From contig JAFGAR010000064.1 in NCBI GenBank assembly GCA_016933575.1, positions 116,902-180,901 of the forward strand: a stretch of DNA of 64,000 nucleotides. Reading direction: 5' to 3'. Shown piece by piece: positions 8,826-17,132 of the stretch; position 1 is the stretch's first letter; each line of letters starts with the position of its first letter. The notes beneath the pieces were generated by a model. It saw only the letters and a list, made by a program, of their open reading frames with translations, did not search any database and had not been told where the DNA came from. Both the position numbers and the translations under genes were made by a program. The stretch comes from Candidatus Thorarchaeota archaeon. GTDB taxonomy: Archaea > Asgardarchaeota > Thorarchaeia > Thorarchaeales > Thorarchaeaceae.

Positions 8826-10046
8826 ATGGCATTTCTGAATAGATCAGTTGCATCAGTTTACATTGCATATGCCTTACAATCCACTGCGCAAGCCATCAGT
8901 TGGCAATTTGTGACCTATTTTGTCAAACATGAATTAAACACCCTTTCATTCATCCAACAATCCGCAGCATTTGCTGTTCCAGCGCTCGTAATCATGATTA
9001 TGACGAATGTTTGGGGTTCTCTCTCAGATAGAATGAAGAAACGTAAGATGTTCATGGTCATTGGTTTTCTTGGTTATGCTGCAACATTCTTCTTCTACGC
9101 ATTTGTTCAAGATATATTCCAATATTTACTTGTCGCGATTATTGGAGCCCTACTTTCTTCGGCTACACTTCCCATGGGACAAGCTCATCTCACAATTAAT
9201 GCAATCAATAAAGGAGAGCGGCTTGGTTACTTTGTTGCAGCTCAATCTGCTGGGTGGTTCTTTGGAGCTCTATTCAGTGGAGCTTTCTATGATATCATTG
9301 GAATGAGAGCACTTTTCATTGTTGCTGCATTATTATCTTTAGGTGCCACAGGTAGCTCTGCAGCTTTAATTCGTGATATTCCCTTCAAGGATATTGATAT
9401 CACCATTGAACGTAGTTTTGGAGAGCTGTTAAGAAAACCTGGGATGAGTAGACTCACCATAGCGGTAGCCCTTAGTCAAATTGGAATGAATGCAATCTCT
9501 GCATTCCTTGCGATAATGATAGTTGATGAACTTGGTGGGGGCGATCCTTCTTTCTTGGTATTTGTGGGTTTAGCTAATTCAGGAGCAACACTCATCGCTG
9601 TTCTCTTAACCGGTCAATTGGGGAAGATTGTGGATAAGAGTGGACCAATTAAGGTCCTTATTGTGGCATATGTTTCATACACACTCTTTGCGTTTCTGTT
9701 TGGAATTGTTACAGATCCAATTATTGCAGCTATTATGTGGGCATTACCCATCTACCCACTATCAGCTGTTGCTACATCAACATTAGCTGCTAAAATCTCC
9801 GGAGAAGACGAGAGAGGCAGAGCGATGTCTCTTATCTACGCAGCACAAAACGCAGGGGGATGGATTGGGCCTCTAGTGGGCGGGTTCTTTGCAGAATATG
9901 TCTTTCTTACCGTTCAACCAATATCATTCTTGAATATGCTCTTCAATATAGTCGCGCTATTACTAGCAATCTCACTTTTCAGAAATGCTTCACTAAGAGA
10001 ACAATCGCATGAAAGTATCTCTGAGATCCAAGACGGGCAATATTGA
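8826..10046 (+). CDS. Major facilitator superfamily transporter
   Basis: 406 residues with twelve hydrophobic helices. The cytoplasmic loop between helices 2 and 3 carries the MFS motif as GSLSDRMKKRKMF, and a related loop occurs mid-protein (GQLGKIVDKSGPIK). The second half includes GEDERGRAMSLIYAAQNAGGWIGP in parts typical of drug/sugar exporters. The substrate is unknown. It is followed after 26 bases by an Ntn hydrolase and then a DapA-like aldolase on the same strand, which suggests an operon for uptake and breakdown of an amide or keto acid. It is divergent from the acyltransferase at 7242-8675. Confidence 0.88.
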   Translation: MAFLNRSVASVYIAYALQSTAQAISWQFVTYFVKHELNTLSFIQQSAAFAVPALVIMIMTNVWGSLSDRMKKRKMFMVIGFLGYAATFFFYAFVQDIFQYLLVAIIGALLSSATLPMGQAHLTINAINKGERLGYFVAAQSAGWFFGALFSGAFYDIIGMRALFIVAALLSLGATGSSAALIRDIPFKDIDITIERSFGELLRKPGMSRLTIAVALSQIGMNAISAFLAIMIVDELGGGDPSFLVFVGLANSGATLIAVLLTGQLGKIVDKSGPIKVLIVAYVSYTLFAFLFGIVTDPIIAAIMWALPIYPLSAVATSTLAAKISGEDERGRAMSLIYAAQNAGGWIGPLVGGFFAEYVFLTVQPISFLNMLFNIVALLLAISLFRNASLREQSHESISEIQDGQY

Positions 10047-10072
10047 AATGAAAACATCATACCTCATTGTGC

Positions 10073-10918
10073 ATGCCAGATGGATGTACTGCTATAGCTA
10101 AAATCATTGGTAATCGTTCCATTCTTGCGAAAAATCGAGATCTCATCTGGACCGATTTCTGTGATACGGTTGTCTTTGAAAATGATGTCTTTATTGTGAC
10201 CGGCGTTGATACAAGTAACGCACAGATCTGCGGAGCGTCATTTGGAATGAACCGGTGGGGTCTTGTAGCATGCAATACTACCGTGTTAGTCACCCAAGAT
10301 ACTGCATATGATATTCTACTTGAACGTGTATTGCGCGAATCTAAGACAATCGATGAAGCTTTTAATTTAGTACGGGCAGATTTGAATCATGGATCAAGAT
10401 ATCAATGGTGCAATTTCATTCTTGCTTCTCCGCAGGGCGTCGGAGCCATTGAGATTGGTGATGGTGTGGCAGTCCTAGAGCAGGACTATATCATGATTGC
10501 CCGAACAAACCACCACCTTCTCTTACCAACCGCTGATATACTTCGACATGCTTCACCAGCAGAGCGTGAAGCGGGAGGTCCTCTTGCTACGAGTCAAAAT
10601 CGAAGACAAGAAGCCTTCAAGCTGCTACAAGAAGCAAAATCGACCAGTGACTTTATGCAGATTCTGAGTACGCATCACAAGGGTCGTGGGTTTGATTCTA
10701 TCTGCCGACATCGTCCAGATAATCCGCACACAGAACCATATCTTGGAGAGACTGTCTACAGCTATATTGCTGAGGTTTCTTATTTTGAACCTGAGAGAAT
10801 GGAATTTAGAATTAACGTTGCACCAGGGAATCCGTGTAGTAGCACCTATAAAGAATATCTCATTGATTTCAATGCCTCACCTCAAGAGAAAGAGAATATC
10901 GTTCTTGATTTTCCATGA
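10073..10918 (+). CDS. Ntn hydrolase of the C45 / acyl-CoA:6-APA acyltransferase-like family
   Basis: 281 residues from the ATG at 10073, or two more from a TTG at 10067. The N-terminus MPDGCTAIAK contains Cys5, the expected autocatalytic nucleophile exposed by removing a four-residue leader. AKNRD (19-23) follows, the Asn-Arg-Asp element characteristic of this family, then FGMNRWGLVACNTTV and the ARTNHHLLL segment. Family members hydrolyse amide bonds (penicillin acyltransferase, bile-salt hydrolase-like and acid-ceramidase-like enzymes). The substrate here is unknown. It sits between an MFS transporter and a DapA-like aldolase, 48 bases from the latter, and probably processes the transported compound. 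Confidence 0.78.
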   Translation: MPDGCTAIAKIIGNRSILAKNRDLIWTDFCDTVVFENDVFIVTGVDTSNAQICGASFGMNRWGLVACNTTVLVTQDTAYDILLERVLRESKTIDEAFNLVRADLNHGSRYQWCNFILASPQGVGAIEIGDGVAVLEQDYIMIARTNHHLLLPTADILRHASPAEREAGGPLATSQNRRQEAFKLLQEAKSTSDFMQILSTHHKGRGFDSICRHRPDNPHTEPYLGETVYSYIAEVSYFEPERMEFRINVAPGNPCSSTYKEYLIDFNASPQEKENIVLDFP

Positions 10919-10966
10919 TAACTTCTCCTGAATCGTTGCATATATGTGGGTGAAACAAGAGGTTCA

Positions 10967-11896
10967 ATGCATAGAGGTGATACTGTGGATTTTGAGAAGT
11001 TCAGAGAAATTCTCCAAGGCTATTCGGTAACAACTGCAACTCCATTTAGTACTGACCTCACACAGATCGATACAAATGGCCTTTCGGAAAACATCGATTT
11101 TTTGGTCATGAACAAAGTACCTCTGATTATACCAAATGGTAACACTGGAGAGTTCTATTCACTCTCTGAAGAGGAGTGGTTGCAAGTTCTCAAGACTGCT
11201 GTCAATGCATCAGATCAGAAGACTAACGTAATGTCAGGCATTGGTCATTCAACCAAGACCGCACTCTCACAGATTGAGAAAGTAAAATCTCTTGGAGTTC
11301 CTGCTGTCATGATTATGTATCCACAACATGTCTTTGCTTCTGAAGAGGGAATCCTTGACTATTATAGAACTCTTCTTGATTCGTCAAAAGGTATCAGTGT
11401 TGTTCTCTATAAGAAAGGTTCATTGCTTTCTGATTCGGTTCTATCAAAATTACTTGTCTATGACAATCTCGTTGGAGTGAAATATGCATTTGGTCGAATT
11501 GTGGATTTCTCACAGAGCGTTCAGAAAATCGGTCACAAGATTATCTGGTCTTGTGGTACTGCAGAACGTTTTGCACCCTTCTTCTTTCTAGCTGGTGCCA
11601 GAGCATTCACAAGCGGGTTGGGCAACTTTGCTCCCAATGTTACAAAACAGATGTATGATGCTTTGAAAAATGGTGATTATTCGTCAGCAATGAAAATTCA
11701 GGAGATGATAAGTCCACTCGAGTTTCTCCGCGAAGGCCATGCTTCAGCAAATAATGTACCCGTCGTAAAAACTGCAATGGATTATATCGGTCTCAAAGGA
11801 GGTATCTCTCGTCCTCCTATCCATCAGTTGACAGACAGCGAGAGGCGCTTAGTAATTGATGCTATAAAGGACTGGAATCTGAAGACCTTCACATAG
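10967..11896 (+). CDS. Dihydrodipicolinate synthase / N-acetylneuraminate lyase family aldolase
   Basis: About 309 residues from the ATG at 10967, which has AGAGG four to eight bases upstream; GTG starts at 10946 and 10985 are possible. It is a TIM-barrel class I aldolase: NGNTGEFYSLSEEEW matches the family substrate-loop motif GTTGE, Tyr148 in VVLYKKG is the likely catalytic Tyr, and Lys172 in VGVKYA is the Schiff-base lysine. Such enzymes condense or cleave pyruvate-containing acids. Which member (DapA, keto-deoxy-gluconate aldolase or dehydratase) cannot be told, but lack of the YNVP form argues against standard DapA. It ends in an 8-base overlap with the convergent gene 11889-12251. Confidence 0.85.
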   Translation: MHRGDTVDFEKFREILQGYSVTTATPFSTDLTQIDTNGLSENIDFLVMNKVPLIIPNGNTGEFYSLSEEEWLQVLKTAVNASDQKTNVMSGIGHSTKTALSQIEKVKSLGVPAVMIMYPQHVFASEEGILDYYRTLLDSSKGISVVLYKKGSLLSDSVLSKLLVYDNLVGVKYAFGRIVDFSQSVQKIGHKIIWSCGTAERFAPFFFLAGARAFTSGLGNFAPNVTKQMYDALKNGDYSSAMKIQEMISPLEFLREGHASANNVPVVKTAMDYIGLKGGISRPPIHQLTDSERRLVIDAIKDWNLKTFT

Positions 11897-12251
11897 TTCT
11901 TCGCACATCAATCTGGTTTGAACAAAAAGGACAGCGTGCCTCCTCTGGTCCAATCCATTCTAAGCTATGAATTTCAATAGGGTGATCACATTCAGGACAT
12001 GATATAGGAAGTTGAATCATCTGCCATTTGACCTGTTCGTAACGACTCGAATAGTTACCTGCGAAAGCATATGCGATGATACCTGGACCAACAGAGATCA
12101 GAACAATTCCAATAGTGAGATATAATGTCCAGATTGTCCAGTCAAAATCAAAGGTATAGCTTGTTATCATAATCATTGATACGGCGAAGTAATAGCATCC
12201 AACCAGCATGAGGACTATTCCAGCAAGCAATGCTGTCCTTTTCAATATCAT
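11889..12251 (-). CDS. Small membrane protein with C-terminal zinc ribbon
   Basis: 120 residues, not recognised. Two membrane helices (about 7-29 and 41-64) are followed by a cytoplasmic-type ribbon with Cys85, Cys88, Cys107 and Cys110 in the form CPEC...CPFC. It lies 7 bases downstream of the amidohydrolase gene on the same strand, so it is probably co-transcribed with it. Its stop overlaps the convergent aldolase gene by eight bases. Function unknown; a membrane-tethered zinc ribbon suggests a protein-interaction or regulatory role. Confidence 0.7.
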   Translation of the reverse strand: MILKRTALLAGIVLMLVGCYYFAVSMIMITSYTFDFDWTIWTLYLTIGIVLISVGPGIIAYAFAGNYSSRYEQVKWQMIQLPISCPECDHPIEIHSLEWIGPEEARCPFCSNQIDVRRTM

Positions 12252-12258
12252 TTACACC

Positions 12259-13443
12259 CTATTTGATTGAAACATTATTACCATTGATAAACACTTGTTC
12301 CACTTTACTGTAGAATTCAAACGGGTCTCCAGACCAGACAACAATGTCTGCATCCTTACCCACTTCTAGTGAACCGACTCTTTCTTCAACACCTAATATC
12401 TCAGCGGGATTGATAGTTACACATTTCAGCGCATCTTCTCGGTCCATTCCTTCTTTGATGACATACATTGGAAGTAATGGAAAATGGTTCATTGGTGTCA
12501 ACGAATCTGTCTGGAGTGCAACTTTTACTCCTGCCTTATTCAATTCAACAGCGGTCTTGAATCCTCTATCACGTGTTTCAGGTTTACTGACCCAATATAT
12601 TGTCGGTCCTACAACAGCGGGGAATTTCGATTTCGCAATGAATTTGGATATCTTATGCCCCTCAGTGCAATGAATGAGTACAACCCTAATATTGAATTCA
12701 TTTGCAATGCGGATGACTGTTGCTATATCATCTGCTCTATGTGCGTGAGCATGGATAGGTATTTCTCGTTTCAATACCTTGATGATGGTTTCGAGACCCA
12801 GATCCCGCTTTGGTGGTGTCGGAGGACTCTCTCCCTTCTCTTTAGATTCCTTTGCCTTGGCTAGGTATGCTTCCAACTCAATCATGTGATTTTGGCCATC
12901 TACAAGTGCTTTCCTTAGAACTGCAGCAACTCCCATCCTTGTAGAGGGAGTTCTCTTCTCTGTGCCATGAACTCTTTTCGGATTCTCTCCGAATGCAACC
13001 TTTAGACCCGATGGTGCCATTAAGATCATATCATCTACTACACCCGAACCTATCGGTTTTACAATAAAGGCTTCACCAGAGATTACATTGCCAGAACCAG
13101 GTCCTGTATTAATACAGGTCACTCCGCCTCTAATGACCTCTCCAAGTGATGGTTCATCCGGATTGAACGAATCGATCCCTCTCATATCAGGTGTTACGGG
13201 ATTTGTCATCTCATTTCCATCAGCACCTGCCCATCCAATAGAGCCGTCAAATAGACCTTGATGGGTATGTGCATCGATAAACCCGGGAGCTACATATCTC
13301 CCTTCAGCATCGATGATCTTTGTTCCCTTGGGAATTTCTACCGTCTTTCCAACAGCATGTATCTTTTCATCAAACAAAATCGTTCCACCCTTGATGAGTC
13401 CATTGACAGGGCAGAGAATTGTCGCATTCGTAATAGCCTTCAT
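12259..13443 (-). CDS. Amidohydrolase family protein (imidazolonepropionase/dihydroorotase-like)
   Basis: 394 residues of the metal-dependent amidohydrolase superfamily. After a small beta domain comes GFIDAHTHQG with metal ligands His59 and His61, then IPIHAHAHRADD and VVLIHCTEGH supplying further histidines, and LQTDSLTPMNH with the catalytic Asp. The C-terminus has the usual NPAEILGVEERVGSLEVGKDADIVVWSGDP segment in pieces. It hydrolyses a C-N bond of an unidentified cyclic amide or peptide-derived compound. GGAGG six bases before the ATG supports the start. It belongs to a minus-strand run with citrate synthase upstream and a zinc-ribbon membrane protein downstream. Confidence 0.88.
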   Translation of the reverse strand: MKAITNATILCPVNGLIKGGTILFDEKIHAVGKTVEIPKGTKIIDAEGRYVAPGFIDAHTHQGLFDGSIGWAGADGNEMTNPVTPDMRGIDSFNPDEPSLGEVIRGGVTCINTGPGSGNVISGEAFIVKPIGSGVVDDMILMAPSGLKVAFGENPKRVHGTEKRTPSTRMGVAAVLRKALVDGQNHMIELEAYLAKAKESKEKGESPPTPPKRDLGLETIIKVLKREIPIHAHAHRADDIATVIRIANEFNIRVVLIHCTEGHKISKFIAKSKFPAVVGPTIYWVSKPETRDRGFKTAVELNKAGVKVALQTDSLTPMNHFPLLPMYVIKEGMDREDALKCVTINPAEILGVEERVGSLEVGKDADIVVWSGDPFEFYSKVEQVFINGNNVSIK

Positions 13444-13503
13444 GTGATTGCCTCCAATTTGTTTTTCCTTCCTTCACTGAGAAAAGTCTTCTTATTGGTA
13501 GTT

Positions 13504-14481
13504 TCAGTAACCAGAAAGCCACTCAAGAATATGAGCCGCCCACCCCACTGATCTCGATACTGCAAATAGTCCAGTGTTTAGGCTCTGATGATATCCAAAT
13601 GTGCAATAAACCGCAGCATTGTACAAATCTACATTTGGGTAAGCTTCAATTTTCTTAAACTCCTTAAGAAGTGCGTTCCCCTCTGAACTTACTCTGTCAA
13701 TAACATCTATAATCCACTTGGACTCGGTATCTACAATCCGCCTCTCTAAAACCTCTCGAAGTACAATTGCCCGTGGATCCATACCTCGATAAATCCGATG
13801 GCCAAGGCCATAGATCTTCTCTCCTTTTTCCAATCTTCTTTGAAGAAAATTATGGACTTCCCCAGACTTCCTAATATCTTCGAGCATGTTCATAGCTTCA
13901 GTCCCAGCACCATGATGGAGTGGTCCTAGGTGCACTTGAAAAGTTGATAGAAGTGCTTTGGAAACAGACTCTCCACTCTTAATTAATGAGTGTAAGGTTG
14001 TCAGAGACGGATTGTCGGGATCATCCATATGTAGAATCAAGGCTATCTTGAAGTTTCTGATATCATCATACTCTGCTCTCTCTCCTCTTGTCATCCATAG
14101 GAAATTGGCAATATGATTTAGTTCAGAATCCGCTTCTTGCAATGTTTTGTGATGAAATTCACAATGTTGCTTTGCCACAACAAGAGGAACTAGTGCGATG
14201 AATGCCAAGAGAAAATCCTGTAGGTTGAATTCAAGTTCTACTGAAATCTGTTCTAATTTGCTGATCAGCCTCTCGAATGTATTCATTTCTTCTGAATAGT
14301 ATTTCCGAAAATCCACCAATTTTTGACAGAGGATTTCATGTTCTGTATCTAATGGCATATGCCCGTAAAGAAGAAGATGCGTGATTGATTCAAAATCATA
14401 GGATTTGCATAACTCCTTAGCATTAATCCCTCTGAAAAAGAGTTGATTGGCTATGGGGTCTATCCTGCTAATTGGTTCCAT
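13504..14481 (-). CDS. Citrate synthase family protein, short form
   Basis: 325 residues, shorter than the usual 370-385 of archaeal citrate synthases, with about a dozen residues missing from the N-terminus and a compact middle. Catalytic residues are present: His189 in PLHHGAG, His228 in YGLGHRIY and Asp285 in PNVDLY. NPSLTTLHSLIKSG matches the substrate-binding NxSTxxAR region in modified form. It should condense oxaloacetate with acetyl-CoA, or propionyl-CoA as in methylcitrate synthase. The GAPDH gene lies upstream on the same strand with a terminator hairpin between them, so some transcription may be independent. Confidence 0.87.
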   Translation of the reverse strand: MEPISRIDPIANQLFFRGINAKELCKSYDFESITHLLLYGHMPLDTEHEILCQKLVDFRKYYSEEMNTFERLISKLEQISVELEFNLQDFLLAFIALVPLVVAKQHCEFHHKTLQEADSELNHIANFLWMTRGERAEYDDIRNFKIALILHMDDPDNPSLTTLHSLIKSGESVSKALLSTFQVHLGPLHHGAGTEAMNMLEDIRKSGEVHNFLQRRLEKGEKIYGLGHRIYRGMDPRAIVLREVLERRIVDTESKWIIDVIDRVSSEGNALLKEFKKIEAYPNVDLYNAAVYCTFGYHQSLNTGLFAVSRSVGWAAHILEWLSGY

Positions 14482-14516
14482 TCAGACGGCAAATCCTTTT
14501 TCTTATGAAAGAAAGA

Positions 14517-14543
14517 GAGTCCCTTTGATAATAAAAGGAACTC
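14517..14543 (-). terminator. Terminator after the GAPDH gene
   Basis: A 10-bp stem with one G-U pair (14517-14526 with 14534-14543, 7-base loop), followed in the minus direction by a TCTTTCTTTC pyrimidine run. It starts ten bases after the GAPDH stop. Confidence 0.7.
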
Positions 14544-14552
14544 TTACCATCC

Positions 14553-15557
14553 TTACATCTTCTTTCCAATTATTGCTGCAAGATCAGCCAAACGATGACT
14601 GTATCCAGCTTCGTTATCATACCATCCATGTACCTTAGCCATTTTTCCTTGAGTCATTGTTAACAACGAGTCAAATGAACACGAATGAGGGTCATTGATG
14701 AAATCCGATGATACTAGTGGTTCGTCAATATAGGCAAGATATGGTTTTAGACTTCCTTGACTGGCTGCTTGCTTGAAGGCATTATTAACTGCATCAGTAT
14801 CAACTTCCTTCTCTAGAATGACACTCATATCTACAAGTGATGCATCCATTACAGGCACTCTGAGAGCCATTCCATCCAATTTGCCTTTTGCTCTCGGATA
14901 GACTAGTCCTATTGCCTTTGCAGCTCCTGTACTGGTTGGCACAATGTTCCAGCATGCTGCTCTAGCACGTCTGAGGTCGGAATGTGGTCCATCTAGCATT
15001 ACTTGGTCATTGGTGATTGCGTGGATTGTAGTCATGAAACCTTGAACGATGCCAAATGCTTCATCAATTACTTTCACCATAGGCGCTAGACAATTCGTTG
15101 TACATGATGCATTTGAGATGATGTGGTGCTTTGAAGGATCATACTCATCATCATTAACACCTGGGACTACAGTAAACATATCGCCCTTACCTGGGGCACT
15201 GATAATTACTTTTTTAGCTCCTGCTTTCAGGTGTTTCTCTGCATCTTCCTTCTTCCGGAAGAAGCCTGTTGATTCAATTACAATATCAATGTCAAGTTCC
15301 TTCCAAGGAAGATTGGCAGGGTCTCTTTCTGAGAGAACCTTGATTTCATCTCCATTGACAGTGATACTGCCTTTTCCTGCTTCTACAGTCCCCTCAAACC
15401 TACCCATGACTGTATCATATTTCATCAAATGAGCTAGTGTTGTTTCAGTAGTAAGATCATTTGCTGCAACAATATCAAATCCCTTTTTCTCGAGTGCTGC
15501 ACGCAGAAATCCTCTACCTATCCTTCCAAATCCATTAATAGCAATCTTTACTGGCAT
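14553..15557 (-). CDS. gap: Glyceraldehyde-3-phosphate dehydrogenase, type I (bacterial/eukaryotic class)
   Basis: 334 residues. It oxidises glyceraldehyde 3-phosphate to 1,3-bisphosphoglycerate in glycolysis. The Rossmann motif INGFGRIGR is at 7-15; Asp34 after beta-2 (AANDLTT) indicates NAD rather than NADP. The active-site motif SNASCTTNCLAP carries Cys152, and His179 is in TTIHAIT. The C-terminal WYDNEAGYSHR matches the family WYDNExGYSxR. Most archaea use the unrelated-looking class II enzyme, so this gene suggests ancient transfer from bacteria. The ATG at 15557, after GAGGTGGT, is chosen over one at 15599 because the TATA box at 15610-15620 would start transcription near 15590, downstream of the longer start. 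Confidence 0.95.
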   Translation of the reverse strand: MPVKIAINGFGRIGRGFLRAALEKKGFDIVAANDLTTETTLAHLMKYDTVMGRFEGTVEAGKGSITVNGDEIKVLSERDPANLPWKELDIDIVIESTGFFRKKEDAEKHLKAGAKKVIISAPGKGDMFTVVPGVNDDEYDPSKHHIISNASCTTNCLAPMVKVIDEAFGIVQGFMTTIHAITNDQVMLDGPHSDLRRARAACWNIVPTSTGAAKAIGLVYPRAKGKLDGMALRVPVMDASLVDMSVILEKEVDTDAVNNAFKQAASQGSLKPYLAYIDEPLVSSDFINDPHSCSFDSLLTMTQGKMAKVHGWYDNEAGYSHRLADLAAIIGKKM

Positions 15558-15609
15558 GAAACTACCACCTCGAGGTGTTGTCTTCAAGCTCTGCTTCATA
15601 TCGGTTTGC

Positions 15610-15620
15610 TATATATTTTA
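15610..15620 (-). promoter_or_regulatory. TATA box of the GAPDH gene
   Basis: Read on the minus strand the site is TAAAATATAT, matching the archaeal TATA consensus. It lies about 53 bases before the preferred ATG and would give a leader of about 30 nt. Confidence 0.55.
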
Positions 15621-15921
15621 TGTTCGTAGAACATTCAGTTGCTATTGATGTCCCTTCTTGTGATTAACCTGTCATATTGAGGTTTAGAAGAGGCATAGAT
15701 TGGAATGAGAAAAATTGCACCAAAAAAAAACTAAGTTGCAGAAGAACGCTGAATTGTATACAGATTTTAGTGACATCCAATCGCTTCTCTCTTGAGAATC
15801 CTCTATTATCTTCCTCACATTCGAACCCCATGCCTCCAAATGACCTTTCCATCATAAAGAAACAAGTCCTAATGCTTATTACAAATGATTGCACACTATT
15901 CTAGAACGGGAGGTTACCTGT
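15621..15921. other. Intergenic stretch upstream of GAPDH and of a small cysteine protein
   Basis: About 300 bases. Overlapping opposite frames at 15664-15904 exist but none has a ribosome-binding site or recognisable product. An A-tract of nine lies near 15722. Nothing else is supported. Confidence 0.35.
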
Positions 15922-16074
15922 TTGAGTGAACATATCGAACACATGTGTGAATTTGCAAAGCATAACGGTGTTGCCAAGATGAGAGAACGTGTCAAGGATC
16001 CTACATTCATCTGCGAGGTCTGCGGCAGGGCTGCAAATAAAAAAGAATATCTCTGTAGACCTGTCAAACTATAG
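15922..16074 (+). CDS. Small Cys-rich (zinc-finger-like) protein, 50 residues
   Basis: A TTG start at 15922 is preceded eight bases upstream by GGGAGGT, the best ribosome-binding site in the region. The product contains MCEFAKHNGVAKMRERVKD and FICEVCGRAANKKEYLCRP, so one Cys near the N-terminus, a CxxC knuckle and a final Cys could bind zinc. It is not assigned to a named family, but the compact, charged, Cys-containing layout is typical of short archaeal zinc proteins. It is convergent with the importer operon, separated by a strong hairpin. Confidence 0.6.
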   Translation: MSEHIEHMCEFAKHNGVAKMRERVKDPTFICEVCGRAANKKEYLCRPVKL

Positions 16075-16101
16075 ATTTCGACATCTTAGGCAGTAATTCT
16101 T

Positions 16102-16137
16102 TTGGAGGATTGATGCGAGTCGTGCATCATCCTCCAA
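16102..16137. terminator. Bidirectional hairpin between convergent genes
   Basis: TTGGAGGAT plus GATGC on the left pair with GCATC plus ATCCTCCAA on the right, giving 14 bp with a single bulged T and a 7-base loop. It sits between the stop of the small Cys protein (16074) and the stop of the OppF-type gene (16149), so it can end transcription from both sides. Confidence 0.7.
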
Positions 16138-16148
16138 TGTTTATACTA

Positions 16149-17132
16149 CTAATTCCAGCATGCCACAAAGTGTCCGGGAGATACCTCGTGTAATTGTGGT
16201 TCTTCTTCTTTGCATTGAACTCCGAATTCTTGGCACCTTGGCTTGAACCTACAACCTGGGGGTAGATCAATAGGTGTTGGGGTTTCTCCTGGTAGCATTA
16301 TTCGGTCTCGTTCAATAGTAGGGTCTGGAATAGGGATATTTGAAACAAGTGCCTTTGTGTATGGATGCTGTGGAGACTGAATAACATCCTCCATTGGACC
16401 CATTTCTGCAATTCTACCCAGATACATAATGATCAGGTAATCTCCAACGTATCGTGCTTGAGCCAAATCATGAGTAATGAAGATGTATGTCAGATTCTTC
16501 TCTTTCTGCAAATCGGTCATGAGATTCATGACTTCTGTTCTGATACTTGCATCCAACATAGAAACTGGTTCATCCGCAATGATTAGCTCCGGTTGAAGTA
16601 TAAGAGACCGCGCAATAGCAATCCTCTGTAGTTGCCCTCCGGATAGCTCGTGAGTGTATCGAGTCGCAAAATCTTCAGCAGGAATAAGTCTCACATCTTC
16701 AAGAGCGGATATGACCTTATCATGAAGTACCTCATCATTATCTTCGAGTTTATGGATAACAAGACCCTCACCAACTAGATCTACAACAGTGTGTCTTGGA
16801 TCCAACACCTCGAAAGGATTCTGGAAAATCAATTGCATTTGTAATCTTAATTCACTGAGTTCCAATCGATTCATTTCAAAGATATTATTACCATTGAAGT
16901 AAGCAGCACCTGAAGAAGGTTCAATTAGACGAAGGATAGTTCTGGCTAATGTAGTCTTGCCACAACCACTCTCTCCTGCTATCGCAATAGAACCTCCTCT
17001 AGGAACTTCAAAGCTCACATTATCAACAGCTTTGACATATCTTAATGGTTTTCCAATGGACATCAGACCACTTCTTACGGGAAACCATTTTCTAACTTCT
17101 TGAACACTAAGAATAGTATCTGCACTTGCCAT
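16149..17132 (-). CDS. Oligopeptide ABC importer ATPase, OppF/DppF type (operon 1)
   Basis: 327 residues. Powers import of peptides or related compounds through the permease pair encoded upstream. Walker A GESGCGKTT (53-61), signature LSGGQLQRIAIARSL, Walker B LIIADEP and H-loop FITHDLA are all canonical. The C-terminal extension GCRFKPRCQEFGVQC fits the oligopeptide-type Cys-containing tail. It is the last gene of a five-gene operon (binding protein, DppB, DppC, OppD, OppF) and directly abuts the OppD gene with no gap, which suggests translational coupling. Confidence 0.93.
   Translation of the reverse strand: MASADTILSVQEVRKWFPVRSGLMSIGKPLRYVKAVDNVSFEVPRGGSIAIAGESGCGKTTLARTILRLIEPSSGAAYFNGNNIFEMNRLELSELRLQMQLIFQNPFEVLDPRHTVVDLVGEGLVIHKLEDNDEVLHDKVISALEDVRLIPAEDFATRYTHELSGGQLQRIAIARSLILQPELIIADEPVSMLDASIRTEVMNLMTDLQKEKNLTYIFITHDLAQARYVGDYLIIMYLGRIAEMGPMEDVIQSPQHPYTKALVSNIPIPDPTIERDRIMLPGETPTPIDLPPGCRFKPRCQEFGVQCKEEEPQLHEVSPGHFVACWN

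Noticed and set aside
15664..15904. Overlapping opposite frames of about 75 codons between GAPDH and the small Cys protein
   Set aside because: Both strands are open only because stops are rare there; neither has start signals.
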